Below are positions 25,410-35,182 of a DNA stretch of 64,000 nt, one piece after another. The stretch spans positions 55,277 to 119,276 of the forward strand of contig JAQUTK010000006.1 in assembly GCA_028709785.1 (NCBI GenBank), in the 5' to 3' direction. The notes under the pieces are model-generated. The model saw only the letters and a list, made by a program, of their open reading frames with translations. It ran no database searches and was not told where the DNA came from. Every line of letters starts with the position of its first letter. The first letter of the stretch is position 1. Source of the DNA: Bacteroidales bacterium. Its GTDB lineage: Bacteria; Bacteroidota; Bacteroidia; Bacteroidales; JAQUTK01. A program made the translations under genes and the position numbers.

Positions 25410-27320
25410 ATGATTAAGATAAGACTTTTGTTCATTGCATGTTTCATATCGCAGTATCTTTCTGCACAGGGAGAGAAAGAGCGAGCAAAAAATGCAGTTG
25501 TTTTTATCCAGGATATTTATGAAGGAGAAGGATTGAAAGGTGTACCTCGGGGAACTGTCAAAGCCCTGCGTATACTGAATTATGAATTTGCATATATTCA
25601 GTCACCTTCCAACAACAATGCTCAAGGCATTCAAAGTGGCTGGGATATCAAACGCTCATTAGGTGAAGTACCTGTGGAAGCAGACGGTTCCGCTCTTTTT
25701 AATGTCCCTGCTAATACGCCGGTATCGTTTCAACCGCTTGACGCTGAAGGCAGAGCGATTCAATTAATGCGTAGCTGGACAACAGGAATGCCAGGAGAAG
25801 TGATTTCATGTACCGGTTGTCATGAAGATCAAAACCAGATACCAATGCCAAAACGTTCCATAGCATCAGGAAAAGCTCCTTCCGTATTGACTCAACCGGA
25901 AGGAGGGGTACGTCCGTTTACCTTTGAGATGGAAGTGCAGCCCGTGCTTGATCGTGCATGTGTTGCTTGTCACAATGGAAAGGGTACGATTTCTGATTTT
26001 ACCGGTGGCCGTTTGGATGAAGCCACAAAGTATGGCAAAAGTTACCTCAATCTTCATCCGTATGTATTCCGTCAAGGTCCCGAAGCTGAAATGGAAGTGC
26101 TGAATCCGTATGAATACCATGCTTCCGTGAGCCCGTTGATTCAAATGTTGAAGAGGGGACATCACAATGTGCAACTCACAGACAAAGAATGGCGTACCTT
26201 GTACAACTGGATAGACTTTAATGCCCCTTACCACAGTACTTTTACCGCTGTTGATTATAAAGGCATCGATCAAATCAAACGAAGGATGGAGTTGTCCGAT
26301 AAATACGGTGGAAATTCCAGTATCGATTGGCAAGCCGAGATTGTCGCCTATGCTGATTATTTGAAAAAACAACCTAAGATTGTTCCTGTCAAGCCGGTTG
26401 AACCGGTTGAAAAAGCAGTGAAAGCGATAAAGCTGAAAGGCTGGCCGTCAAGCACGGATGTTGTAAAGCGAATATTAGCCAAAGAAAAGGAGTTAAAGAA
26501 ATCTATTGACCTGGGAAATGGAATCAAAATGAATTTCGTACGTATTCCTGCCGGACAGTTTGTGATGGGTAAAAATGGATCTTCAGATTACTCACCGGCT
26601 TGTGTCGCTAAAATAGAAAAAGGATTTTGGATGGGAGAGATTGAGGTCAGTAATGAGCAGATACGTGCCATCTTACCAAAACACAACAGCCGTTTCATTC
26701 AGCAACAATGGAAAGATCATGTCGGACCCGGATATGTGGCAAACAGTCCGACGCAGCCGGCTATCCGCATGACATGGATCGAAGCCATGGATTTTTGTAA
26801 GAAGCTGAGTGATAAATCTGGTTTGAAATGTACTTTGCCAACAGAAACACAGTGGGAGTGGGCTTGTCGGGCAGGTGCTTCGACAGATTTCTGGTATGGA
26901 GATCTGAATACTGATTTTTCCTCTTTTGAGAATATGGCTGACAAGCAACTCAATAAGTTGGCGGTCAGTGGTGTTGATCCGCAGCCCCAGTCTGAAAATT
27001 GGTTTTGGTACAAATACTACACCTATCATCCGAAAGATAATACCGTTGATGATGGTTCAATGCTGACAGTACAGGGTGCCAAATACAAGCCGAATGCGTT
27101 TGGGTTGTATGATATGCATGGAAATGTGTCGGAGTGGACTCGATCGGATTATCTGCCCTATCCTTTGGGAAAAACAAAGCCTGTGACCAATGATCTGAAA
27201 ATGGTACGAGGAGGTTCGTGGATTGATCCTCCAAAGTCATCTACCAGTTATTTCCGAAAGTCTTTTTTGCCTTGGCAGAGTGTTCATAATGTGGGATTCA
27301 GAGTTATTATTGAAGAGTGA
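25410..27320 (+). CDS. Di-haem cytochrome c fused to formylglycine-generating-enzyme-like (SUMF1) domain
   Basis: I use the ATG at 25410. The 636-residue protein has a signal peptide ending near LSAQG. Residues about 20-310 match the C-terminal region of hydrazine-synthase-alpha-like proteins (GVPRGTVKALRI, DGSALFNVPANTPVSFQPLD) and carry haem motifs CTGCH and CVACH. Residues about 370-636 form an FGE-sulfatase/SUMF1 domain (FVRIPAGQFVMG, LPTETQWEWACRAG, DMHGNVSEWTRSD, VRGGSW). True formylglycine-generating enzymes use copper-binding cysteines; I do not see that pair clearly here, so this domain may be structural or act in C-type chemistry of another kind. The preceding gene encodes the matching propeller, so the two probably form one periplasmic complex. 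Confidence 0.8.
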   Translation: MIKIRLLFIACFISQYLSAQGEKERAKNAVVFIQDIYEGEGLKGVPRGTVKALRILNYEFAYIQSPSNNNAQGIQSGWDIKRSLGEVPVEADGSALFNVPANTPVSFQPLDAEGRAIQLMRSWTTGMPGEVISCTGCHEDQNQIPMPKRSIASGKAPSVLTQPEGGVRPFTFEMEVQPVLDRACVACHNGKGTISDFTGGRLDEATKYGKSYLNLHPYVFRQGPEAEMEVLNPYEYHASVSPLIQMLKRGHHNVQLTDKEWRTLYNWIDFNAPYHSTFTAVDYKGIDQIKRRMELSDKYGGNSSIDWQAEIVAYADYLKKQPKIVPVKPVEPVEKAVKAIKLKGWPSSTDVVKRILAKEKELKKSIDLGNGIKMNFVRIPAGQFVMGKNGSSDYSPACVAKIEKGFWMGEIEVSNEQIRAILPKHNSRFIQQQWKDHVGPGYVANSPTQPAIRMTWIEAMDFCKKLSDKSGLKCTLPTETQWEWACRAGASTDFWYGDLNTDFSSFENMADKQLNKLAVSGVDPQPQSENWFWYKYYTYHPKDNTVDDGSMLTVQGAKYKPNAFGLYDMHGNVSEWTRSDYLPYPLGKTKPVTNDLKMVRGGSWIDPPKSSTSYFRKSFLPWQSVHNVGFRVIIEE

Positions 27321-27374
27321 GTTTACGATCAGAGTTTGGTTTCTATCTTAATTTAGTAATAAAAATCTACGGGT

Positions 27375-29786
27375 ATGAAAAAGAAATCTATCGAACGAGT
27401 ACATGTGAAAACAGAGATCAGGAGAGCGATTATTTGCTGCGCGGTTTCCATGATCACTTTTCTTCCTTTTGCAGCGCGGTCTCAGTCCAATCCATTGACA
27501 AAGCAAACCAATTCGTCATGGATTAACGTTTCCGAAAGCCTTGGGTTTCCTTTAGGAGGGATTGGAACAGGCTATTCAGCTTTCGGAAGGTATGGATTTG
27601 TACGGGTAAACTTTGACGGAAGGCCATACGATGGCTTGGATGTAAGTCAATGGGAATATAACATGGAATACGTGCTTCGCAATGACACCTCCTTTCAGAA
27701 TGTCGAGGAACAATGGAAGAAAGTTCAGAAATCCGATCCACCACTTGAAGCTGCTGCTCTTGAGAAGTGGAAGAGAAAATATGAAAACGCGGCAAGAGTT
27801 CATCAGATGGCAACTGCTCCGGAAGGTTTTGTTCAGTCGTCGTACGGTTTTACACTTTCTGAAGGAGATCAATCTTACCTCGTGCAAACCACACCGGCAA
27901 ACTGGAATAAGAAGGCCACACCTTTTAAGAACGCGACAGTGATGGCCTGTTTGCCCAAAGGTTTGGCACTCTTTACAGATGAGAAGGCGAAGCTTCAAGT
28001 GAGTGTCAGCGCGTTTACACCTTTGATACCCCATGATCTGGAAAATTCGACCTTGCCGGTTCAGGTTTATGATGTGACGGTACGAAATAGTGGAAAGAGT
28101 TCCAGACAGTTCACTCTTTCGCTGGAGAATGGGATTCCCGGTACTGCGGCGACCGATCGTACTGTCTTCACATTCCCTTCCGGTGAAATGGTATTTGCAG
28201 CAGATGGAGCTACCGCCTCGGAGAAAGATGTCTCCGTAATGTTTTCGTTGGCGCCAGGCCGTTCCATCACAAAACGATTCTATATCTCCTGGTATTTCCC
28301 AAAGATAGGCGGATATAAAAGATATTACACCACGGCAATGCCCAATGGATCGGCTGTGATAGATAAAGCCATGAAAGAGGCTTCTCAATGGAGTACTAAG
28401 ATTGACGCGTGGCATCGCTCTGTTCAAGTGCCTGCCTACTTGAAACGTGTTTGGTTTGGCTCTCTGGCTTCAATTATGACCTCTACATTTATGACAACAG
28501 ATCCCTACTTTTTTGAAATAGAAACGCCGCATGGCTGTCTGAATACCATGGATGTATGTGTCTATTCCGGATGGGTTTACATGATAAACTGGCCGGAGTT
28601 GGAACGTATGGATATGAATCAGTTCTTTAAAGCAACACCCCGAACCGGAGAAAATGCCGGACTGATTATGCACTCACTCTGGAATGACGCGGCTCATTAT
28701 GTGGAAGAACCGACATTTATGTGCCGGATGCGAAGAGATGCCCTTTGGTATAACGATCCCGCATTTACTCGCGAAGGTTTTGATGTTGCGGTTCTGGCTG
28801 CCAATCGGGTGTATAACCTTGACAATTATGAAAATCTGATCCAAAGCAAACATGGCAACCAAAGCTATGATGCATGGAAGATGCCCGGTGTAAGCAGTTA
28901 TGTCAATTCGGCCTGGATATATGGACTTGATGCCTTGAAATCAATGGCAGCAGGACTCGGTAAAACAAATGTGACTGTTGGTTCAGTCCCTCTTGAAGAG
29001 ATGCTTACAAAAGCGCGAGCCAGTTATGAGAAGCTGTTGTGGAATCCGCAGACGAAGTGCTGGAATTTATTCTATCGCACGGAAGGATCTTCACAGGAGA
29101 ATACACCGGAAACTCTGTTTACCGATCAGCTTTTTGGACAATGGGTAGCGGCAATCGACCGTAATGCCAAGGATATATTACCGTCAGAGAAAATAAAGTC
29201 AGCTCTTACTTCGCTATACATAAATAACCAGGTAGAAGACAAAAAACAAAATTTCCGGGGCTGGGTCAATGGTATGAAACCAAACCGAGTTCCTGATTAT
29301 ACGATCAACGGCTATCATGCTCGTACATGTTGGTTTGGCGCACAGATTAATCTCAGTTCGCTACTCGGATATGTGGGCAACGAACTGGCATCAATTGATA
29401 TCATGCGTTCCATTGATATGAGTTTAAAAAACAACCATTTTGCTGCAGGAGAGTGGAATGGATCCATTAATGCGAAAGGTGAAATATTACCCTTGCCGGA
29501 TGAAACCGCCAAGGATACTCCGCGTTTTGCACCTTATCCCCGCTACAAATCTTCCTGGGAATACCTTATTCGCCTGCTTGGTTTGCAGATGGACGAAAAG
29601 TCGCTTTACTTGCAACCTTTCAAAACAGTGGATTTTCGTTTCGGGGATATACAACTCGCCGGAAAGAAAATGAATATCACCGTTCAAGCAGGTTGGAACC
29701 GTGTCTTGGTGGATGGCAAGAAAGTTAGCTTGCCTGTGAGTATTCCAAGGACAAGCCGACCGGTTAAAGTGGAATTTCTAAAATAG
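27375..29786 (+). CDS. GH116-like (GBA2-type) secreted glycoside hydrolase
   Basis: The 803-residue protein has an export signal (residues about 15-40) and the GH116 N-terminal signature FPLGGIGTGYSAFGRYG, followed by a beta-sandwich and an (alpha/alpha)6-type catalytic domain (GCLNTMDVCVYSGWVYM, AGLIMHSLWNDAAHYVEEP, NGYHARTCWFGAQINLS). GH116 enzymes hydrolyse beta-glucosides, beta-xylosides or related linkages. The expected catalytic Glu/Asp arrangement is only partly recognisable, so specificity is uncertain. It is the last gene of the IclR-led cluster, 54 bases after the SUMF1-fusion gene, and probably releases the sugar or aglycone handled by the redox proteins. Confidence 0.75.
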   Translation: MKKKSIERVHVKTEIRRAIICCAVSMITFLPFAARSQSNPLTKQTNSSWINVSESLGFPLGGIGTGYSAFGRYGFVRVNFDGRPYDGLDVSQWEYNMEYVLRNDTSFQNVEEQWKKVQKSDPPLEAAALEKWKRKYENAARVHQMATAPEGFVQSSYGFTLSEGDQSYLVQTTPANWNKKATPFKNATVMACLPKGLALFTDEKAKLQVSVSAFTPLIPHDLENSTLPVQVYDVTVRNSGKSSRQFTLSLENGIPGTAATDRTVFTFPSGEMVFAADGATASEKDVSVMFSLAPGRSITKRFYISWYFPKIGGYKRYYTTAMPNGSAVIDKAMKEASQWSTKIDAWHRSVQVPAYLKRVWFGSLASIMTSTFMTTDPYFFEIETPHGCLNTMDVCVYSGWVYMINWPELERMDMNQFFKATPRTGENAGLIMHSLWNDAAHYVEEPTFMCRMRRDALWYNDPAFTREGFDVAVLAANRVYNLDNYENLIQSKHGNQSYDAWKMPGVSSYVNSAWIYGLDALKSMAAGLGKTNVTVGSVPLEEMLTKARASYEKLLWNPQTKCWNLFYRTEGSSQENTPETLFTDQLFGQWVAAIDRNAKDILPSEKIKSALTSLYINNQVEDKKQNFRGWVNGMKPNRVPDYTINGYHARTCWFGAQINLSSLLGYVGNELASIDIMRSIDMSLKNNHFAAGEWNGSINAKGEILPLPDETAKDTPRFAPYPRYKSSWEYLIRLLGLQMDEKSLYLQPFKTVDFRFGDIQLAGKKMNITVQAGWNRVLVDGKKVSLPVSIPRTSRPVKVEFLK

Positions 29787-29947
29787 AAGGGTTGCTCTGT
29801 TAGCCCAACCAGGATACCCGATTTGTACCTTTCTATCCTTTAAAAAAATCAGAGAAACACTCACTCAAGGAGATATTTCGCTGAAATATACTTTTTAAGG
29901 AACGACTAACTAAGAGTTGACAATTTGACAAACATACCAATCTCTAT

Positions 29948-30847
29948 TTAACCTTTCTTCTTTTTCCGGTAGTCACTCGGAGAACTTCCCATTGTTTTTG
30001 TAAATATTCGGCTAAAATAAAATGGATCTTCAAATCCAACGAGCATGCAGATTTGATTGATTTTCATGTCGGAAAAATCGAGGTAATGGCATGCTTCCTG
30101 TATTTTGAGATGAATGAGGTAATTAAGTGGCGAATGTCCTGTTTTACGTTGGAATATACCCGAGAAATGCGATGCCGAAAAACCAACATAATCCGATATT
30201 TCTTTCAGCGTAAGTTTTTTCCGCACATTTTCTCGCATATAATGGATTGCTTCGTCAGTTACATCGCGCTGTTGAGCCGGTTGTTGTAAGGTATTGGATG
30301 CGCCCCTATAGTTGCTCAGATATTTTATCGATCCCAAAAAGTAAAACAGAGCTGTGATGCTGAATTCGAGATTGTTTTTTCCATATCCGTTTTTTAGTGT
30401 TGAGAATATTTCTTCGAATAATTTAAACCGATATTCCATTCGGGAATCTTTTTCAGGCGAAATGAGCAGTGGCTTCTCAAGCCCATTCGCGAAGAACGAT
30501 GCTTTTTCGCCATCGAAGTGTATCCAATAAATTGTCCATGGATTCTTACTTTTCGTTCCATAACTATGTGCTTTGGCTTTTGGCAAAACAACTACCTGGT
30601 TTGCAAACACTTTCTGCACCTGATTATCGACTTCAAACCAACCTTCACCTTCAACGCAATATATTAATATGTATTGAGAAACTTCCTCTTTGGATCTCTT
30701 TCTGAAATGAAAACTGGCTTTAGGATAAAATCCAATATCTGTGATGTGTAGCAATGTTCCTAAATCAGTATTTTTAAACTCATCTATAATTGAAGTAGGT
30801 AAAACGATGGCTCGTTCGCCTGTAAATCCACTTTTAATTTTTGCCAT
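29948..30847 (-). CDS. AraC family transcriptional regulator
   Basis: The 299-residue protein has an N-terminal AraC-type cupin sensor (ILIYCVEGEGWFEVDN, VVVLPKAKAHSYG) and two C-terminal helix-turn-helix units (LTLKEISDYVGFSASHFSGI, then INQICMLVGFEDPFYFSRIF). Such regulators usually sense sugars and activate adjacent catabolic genes. It is divergent from the epimerase gene at 31139 and therefore probably controls the carbohydrate cluster to its right. A palindrome lies 33 bases upstream of its start codon. Confidence 0.93.
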   Translation of the reverse strand: MAKIKSGFTGERAIVLPTSIIDEFKNTDLGTLLHITDIGFYPKASFHFRKRSKEEVSQYILIYCVEGEGWFEVDNQVQKVFANQVVVLPKAKAHSYGTKSKNPWTIYWIHFDGEKASFFANGLEKPLLISPEKDSRMEYRFKLFEEIFSTLKNGYGKNNLEFSITALFYFLGSIKYLSNYRGASNTLQQPAQQRDVTDEAIHYMRENVRKKLTLKEISDYVGFSASHFSGIFQRKTGHSPLNYLIHLKIQEACHYLDFSDMKINQICMLVGFEDPFYFSRIFTKTMGSSPSDYRKKKKG

Positions 30848-30879
30848 TGCTATATTTTATTTTAGTTCTGAGTCAAAAA

Positions 30880-30899
30880 TAATTGAAATGTTTCAATTA
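30880..30899. promoter_or_regulatory. Perfect palindrome upstream of the AraC-type gene
   Basis: TAATTGAAA, two bases, TTTCAATTA form perfect 9-base arms. The site is in the divergent intergenic region between the regulator and the epimerase gene, so it is a plausible operator. AraC proteins more often use direct repeats, which lowers confidence. Confidence 0.5.
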
Positions 30900-31138
30900 G
30901 TGTCGAAATAATAGAATAATCCATGTAAGTAGTAAAATACTCTATTAAAGTGAATCAAAAATTAGCTTTACTTTGCAGCTGTAATGATCAAATCTAATTC
31001 GATGAATAAATTCAACAATTCCTATTTATTTACCTACACATTCCCATTATTAAATAACACCCAAAATCATCGCTGAATATAAGGTGAAAGTTGAGTTCAA
31101 ATAACCGATGCAAATCAAATTAAAGCCTTGAAATAAAC

Positions 31139-32251
31139 ATGAAATCCAAGCACAGAATTTTTATACTTATGACCTTATCTTCTTTATTTACTGCTCATTC
31201 AACCTCAAAAATCTCTATTCACAGTGAATTGTGGGGACAAAAAGAGGGGAAAGAAGTCCGGCTTTATAGACTTGCCAATGCTAAGGGAATGGAGGTTGAA
31301 ATAACCAACTATGGAGGAATTGTTGTTAGCATAAAAACTCCCGACCGCACTGGAAGAATTGAAAATATTGTTCTTGGATTTGATAACTTTACGCAGTACG
31401 AAAAGCAAAATTCGCCTTTTATGGGAGCCATTATCGGGCGATTTGCCAATCGTATCTCGAAAGCAGAATTCTTTTTAGATAGTGTCCGTTACCCACTTGT
31501 TCCAAACGATTATCCGAACCATTCGCATGGTGGAATGAAAGGCTTTGATAAAGTGGTTTGGGATGCATCGGAGATTAGCCGAGCTGATTGCGTGGGAGTA
31601 GCTCTTCAATACCTGAGTAAAGACATGGAAGAAGGATACCCCGGAAACCTGAAGGTAAAGGTTCGTTATGTGTTGAATAATGATAATGAGCTTCGGATAT
31701 ACTATGAAGCCCAAACGGATAAGCCGACGATTCTTAATTTGACGCATCATAGTTATTTTAATCTTACAGCCATTAAGAAAAATATACTTGAGCATGATTT
31801 GACTATTTATGCTGATAGCTATACCCCAACTAATTCATCATGGATTCCAACGGGTGAAATAGCTCCCGTTGCTGGCTCTGATTATGATTTTACCCAGCCT
31901 CATAAAGTGGGTGAACGAATAAAAAATCTACCTCACGGATATAATATGAACTTTGTGATACGCAAGAGTAGCAACAATGAACTCTCCAAAGCTGCTGAGC
32001 TATATGATTTTCAATCTGGTCGGTTTATGGAAGTTTATACCACAGAACCCGGGGTGCAGCTTTATACAGCAGACTATCTGAACGGCTCAATTATCGGCAG
32101 TGGAAACGTCGTATATGGGAAAAATATGGGACTATGCCTGGAAGCTCAGCACTTTCCTGATTCGCCCAACAACCCCGCATTTCCATCAACCGTGCTACGA
32201 CCAGGAGAAACTTATGCACAACTGACGATATATAAGTTATCTACCAGATAA
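31139..32251 (+). CDS. Aldose 1-epimerase (mutarotase), secreted
   Basis: The 370-residue protein matches GalM-type mutarotases, which interconvert alpha and beta anomers of aldoses. Characteristic motifs are TNYGGIVVSIKTPDR, MGAIIGRFANRI, the catalytic region NHSHGG and THHSYFNL, and the catalytic Glu in LEAQHFPDSPNNPAFP. An N-terminal hydrophobic segment suggests export, as in many Bacteroidota homologues in polysaccharide loci. It opens the cluster controlled by the divergent AraC regulator and is 73 bases upstream of a glycoside hydrolase gene. Confidence 0.93.
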   Translation: MKSKHRIFILMTLSSLFTAHSTSKISIHSELWGQKEGKEVRLYRLANAKGMEVEITNYGGIVVSIKTPDRTGRIENIVLGFDNFTQYEKQNSPFMGAIIGRFANRISKAEFFLDSVRYPLVPNDYPNHSHGGMKGFDKVVWDASEISRADCVGVALQYLSKDMEEGYPGNLKVKVRYVLNNDNELRIYYEAQTDKPTILNLTHHSYFNLTAIKKNILEHDLTIYADSYTPTNSSWIPTGEIAPVAGSDYDFTQPHKVGERIKNLPHGYNMNFVIRKSSNNELSKAAELYDFQSGRFMEVYTTEPGVQLYTADYLNGSIIGSGNVVYGKNMGLCLEAQHFPDSPNNPAFPSTVLRPGETYAQLTIYKLSTR

Positions 32252-32324
32252 ATAACTAAGACAAAATGGAAATTCGCCATCCTGTTTAATAGATTACAAG
32301 CATATTATTAAATACAATTCATTT

Positions 32325-34937
32325 ATGAGAAAATCACTAATTGCAATTCTGGTTATTGTGAGCTTAACACTATCGGCTAGTGCTCAAAAGAGCAGTGCGA
32401 CCGGAAAAAAAGCAAGTTCAGTATTTGTTGACAAACAAGGGATCATGAGATGGAAAGATGGTCGGGAATTGGCACTTTTCGGCGCCAATTACTCACTTCC
32501 TTCGTCATGTGATTATCGCGCAGCCGGATACATAAATGCGGATAGAAAAAAAATGGTAGATGATGACATGGCGCATTTTGCAAGAATGGGCTGGGATGCT
32601 ATGCGCTTATGTTTATGGGGTGACTATGAGAATAGTGACAAAGAGGGAAACCTGATTGAAAATGATCACCTCAATATTATGGATTATGCAATTTATAAAG
32701 CAAAAGAACGGGGAATTTACATACTCTTTACACCAATTACTACTTATAGTTCACAGTTTCCTGATTTAATGGGTGATACTAATGCCCCTAAAGGCTTTTC
32801 TTCATTCTTCAAAAAATCCGAATTAGGAACAAGCCCTGAGGCTATAAAGGCTCAGGTAAATTATTTGAAACAAATAATGAATCATGTCAATCCATATACC
32901 GGAGTTGCCTTGAAAGATGAGCCTGCCATTTTATTTGTAGAGCTGATTAATGAGCCTATTCATCACCCCGAAGACCTCCAGGGTTCTGTAAATTATATCA
33001 ACTCTTTGGCTGATGCTATAAAAAGTACGGGATGTGACAAACTTCTTTTCCATAATGTAAGTCAGGATATGAATATTGCCAAGGCTATTAAATTATCAAA
33101 GGCCGATGGTTCAAGTTTTGCGTGGTATCCTATGGGCTTAAATTCCGGACGTATGCTTCAGGAAAATCATTTGAGAGCCGTTGATGATTTTGTCCCAATG
33201 CACACGCCAGATTTAGCTGGTAAACCCAAAATGGTATATGAATTCGATGAAGCTGATGGTTGTTCTCCTTATATGTATCCGGCAATGGTAAGGTCATTTA
33301 AGACTGTAGGAGCTCAATTTGTAACAATGTTCTCTTATGACATGTTAGCTACTGCACCATACAATCTGGGATGGCAAACTCATCTTTTTAATATGGTTTA
33401 TTATCCACAAAAAGGAGCTGCCGGCATCATTGCGGCAGAAGCTATGAAGCAACTTCCGCTATACAAAAGTTATGGAAATTATCCGCAAAACACGACGTTT
33501 GGCCCGGTTAGCGTAAGTTATGATGCAAATAGTAGCGAACTTGTAACTAAAGAAAAGTTCATGTATGCGAATAACACAGCCACCATGCCAACTAATACCA
33601 AATCATTGACACAAATCGTTGGATATGGTTCATCTCCTTTAGTATCTTATCCCGGCAAAGGTTTATATTTTCTGGATAAAGTCCGGAATGGGGTTTGGAG
33701 ATTAGAAGTTTACCCGGATGCTTTAATTATTTCTAATCCTTTTGCTCAAATGAGCAAGGACAAAGTAGTTAGCAGGCTGATTAATAGTGAATGGCCAATG
33801 GAAATTTCGATACCCGATTTAGGTGCTGCTTTTTCTGTTTCAGCTGTGAATGCTGCAAATTCATATTCAACAAAAGCGATTGCAGGTAAATTTACTATTC
33901 GCCCGGGGGTTTACATTTTATCAGCAACAGAAAACCCAGGCATTCTACCTGCGACAATTGGATATGTAAAGTTTGATGAATTTATATGTCCTAAAGAAGA
34001 AATACTTCCGACAAATGTTTTAAACCAATCATCCGACGAATATCAATCCGGAAAGGAAATTGCTTTGCGGGCTGATATTATTGATACTAATTCGCCCGAT
34101 AAGGTTTATTTGTATTGCTGGTCGGCTAAGCAAGGTAGAGCCTTCCGACCAATACCGATGAAAAACATTGGAGGATATTCCTATGAAGCAGTCATTCCTG
34201 CCGATCAACTAAAAGAAGGGATATATAAATACATTATTTGCGTCACGCAGAATGGTAAAACAAAAACATACCCTGATATGACAGATAAAACACCTGCTGA
34301 CTGGGATTTCTCTGCTATCAACCCATGGCAATTTTCAGTTGTTGATAGTAAAGACGACCTATCTCTATTAAATCCGGATAAGGATTATCAAAATATATCC
34401 TATACACGTATTGGAGATGCGGGCAGAATGGGACAATACTCACTAATTCCTGTCGCTGATTTGGGGCATACAGCCATCAGACTCTTTTTCCCAATTAAAG
34501 ATAATCCAACGCTTGAAGATTATTCAATGTCTGTTCCTGTGAAAAACAAAATTCGATCCAGAGGTGAGGATCTATTAGCCGCAACTTCCATTGTATTCAG
34601 GCTTAGAGGAGAGCTAAAAGGGCAAAAGGCGTTTGTTACTGTCATGGAATCAGATGGTACATCATGGACAAAGGAAATCATAGTTGAAAAGGATTGGAGT
34701 ACAATTAAGATTCCGTTAAGCGAGCTGCAATTGGGAAAAGGAATATCGTTGCCCTTAGGTTTTCCGGGAGAATGGGATTATTGGGTGAATCCGGCAGAAG
34801 GGAGAGGAGCAATAGGAGATAAGCTGCGGCTGAATAAAGTAGAGCGGGTTCAGGTTTCTTTTCGTCCATCAGGGAGTTCTGTGGAAGGAGATAATCCATG
34901 GCTTGACTTAAGCGCAGTTAATATCACTTTTAATTAA
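32325..34937 (+). CDS. Multidomain secreted clan GH-A glycoside hydrolase
   Basis: The 870-residue product has a signal peptide (cleavage near ASAQK). Residues about 30-400 form a GH5-like TIM barrel, with the likely acid/base Glu210 in LFVELINEPIH and nucleophile Glu306 in KMVYEFDEADG. After the barrel come a beta-sandwich extension, an Ig-like segment (about 575-650) and a C-terminal jelly-roll-like domain that could bind carbohydrate. The exact GH family is not certain; GH5 and related families such as GH158 share this pattern. Its neighbours (epimerase, GH35-like enzyme, alpha/beta hydrolases) suggest it cuts the backbone of a plant glycan. Confidence 0.78.
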   Translation: MRKSLIAILVIVSLTLSASAQKSSATGKKASSVFVDKQGIMRWKDGRELALFGANYSLPSSCDYRAAGYINADRKKMVDDDMAHFARMGWDAMRLCLWGDYENSDKEGNLIENDHLNIMDYAIYKAKERGIYILFTPITTYSSQFPDLMGDTNAPKGFSSFFKKSELGTSPEAIKAQVNYLKQIMNHVNPYTGVALKDEPAILFVELINEPIHHPEDLQGSVNYINSLADAIKSTGCDKLLFHNVSQDMNIAKAIKLSKADGSSFAWYPMGLNSGRMLQENHLRAVDDFVPMHTPDLAGKPKMVYEFDEADGCSPYMYPAMVRSFKTVGAQFVTMFSYDMLATAPYNLGWQTHLFNMVYYPQKGAAGIIAAEAMKQLPLYKSYGNYPQNTTFGPVSVSYDANSSELVTKEKFMYANNTATMPTNTKSLTQIVGYGSSPLVSYPGKGLYFLDKVRNGVWRLEVYPDALIISNPFAQMSKDKVVSRLINSEWPMEISIPDLGAAFSVSAVNAANSYSTKAIAGKFTIRPGVYILSATENPGILPATIGYVKFDEFICPKEEILPTNVLNQSSDEYQSGKEIALRADIIDTNSPDKVYLYCWSAKQGRAFRPIPMKNIGGYSYEAVIPADQLKEGIYKYIICVTQNGKTKTYPDMTDKTPADWDFSAINPWQFSVVDSKDDLSLLNPDKDYQNISYTRIGDAGRMGQYSLIPVADLGHTAIRLFFPIKDNPTLEDYSMSVPVKNKIRSRGEDLLAATSIVFRLRGELKGQKAFVTVMESDGTSWTKEIIVEKDWSTIKIPLSELQLGKGISLPLGFPGEWDYWVNPAEGRGAIGDKLRLNKVERVQVSFRPSGSSVEGDNPWLDLSAVNITFN

Positions 34938-35040
34938 CCTCAAATACTTGTTTCAGTATTAATTGTGTGGTATTTGTCAAATAGTAATATATTGCAGCTT
35001 AATAATATATTTATCCATTCTTTTGTTTTGATGCTGTAGG

Positions 35041-35048
35041 TACTTTTG
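35041..35048 (+). promoter_or_regulatory. -7 promoter element in the gap before the first alpha/beta hydrolase
   Basis: TACTTTTG fits TAnnTTTG. A TTTG at 35022-35025 lies only 15 bases upstream, which is short for a -33 element. The leader would be about 130 bases. It may give a separate transcript for 35183-39551. Confidence 0.45.
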
Positions 35049-35182
35049 TGACAATTAAAAGCTTTTATTTGAATGATAGGGAAAACTTCAAATTGCAGAA
35101 GCGTGTATTGTGTGTTTTGGATTTAAACAGAGCGTTTTATCGTAGAAATGTAATATTTTAACAACAACTTAAATTTAAAAGT

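Noticed and set aside
23262..27320. Hydrazine synthesis (anammox) function
   Set aside because: Only the alpha-like propeller and haem regions are present; the other hydrazine synthase subunits are absent, and such homologues are common in non-anammox bacteria.
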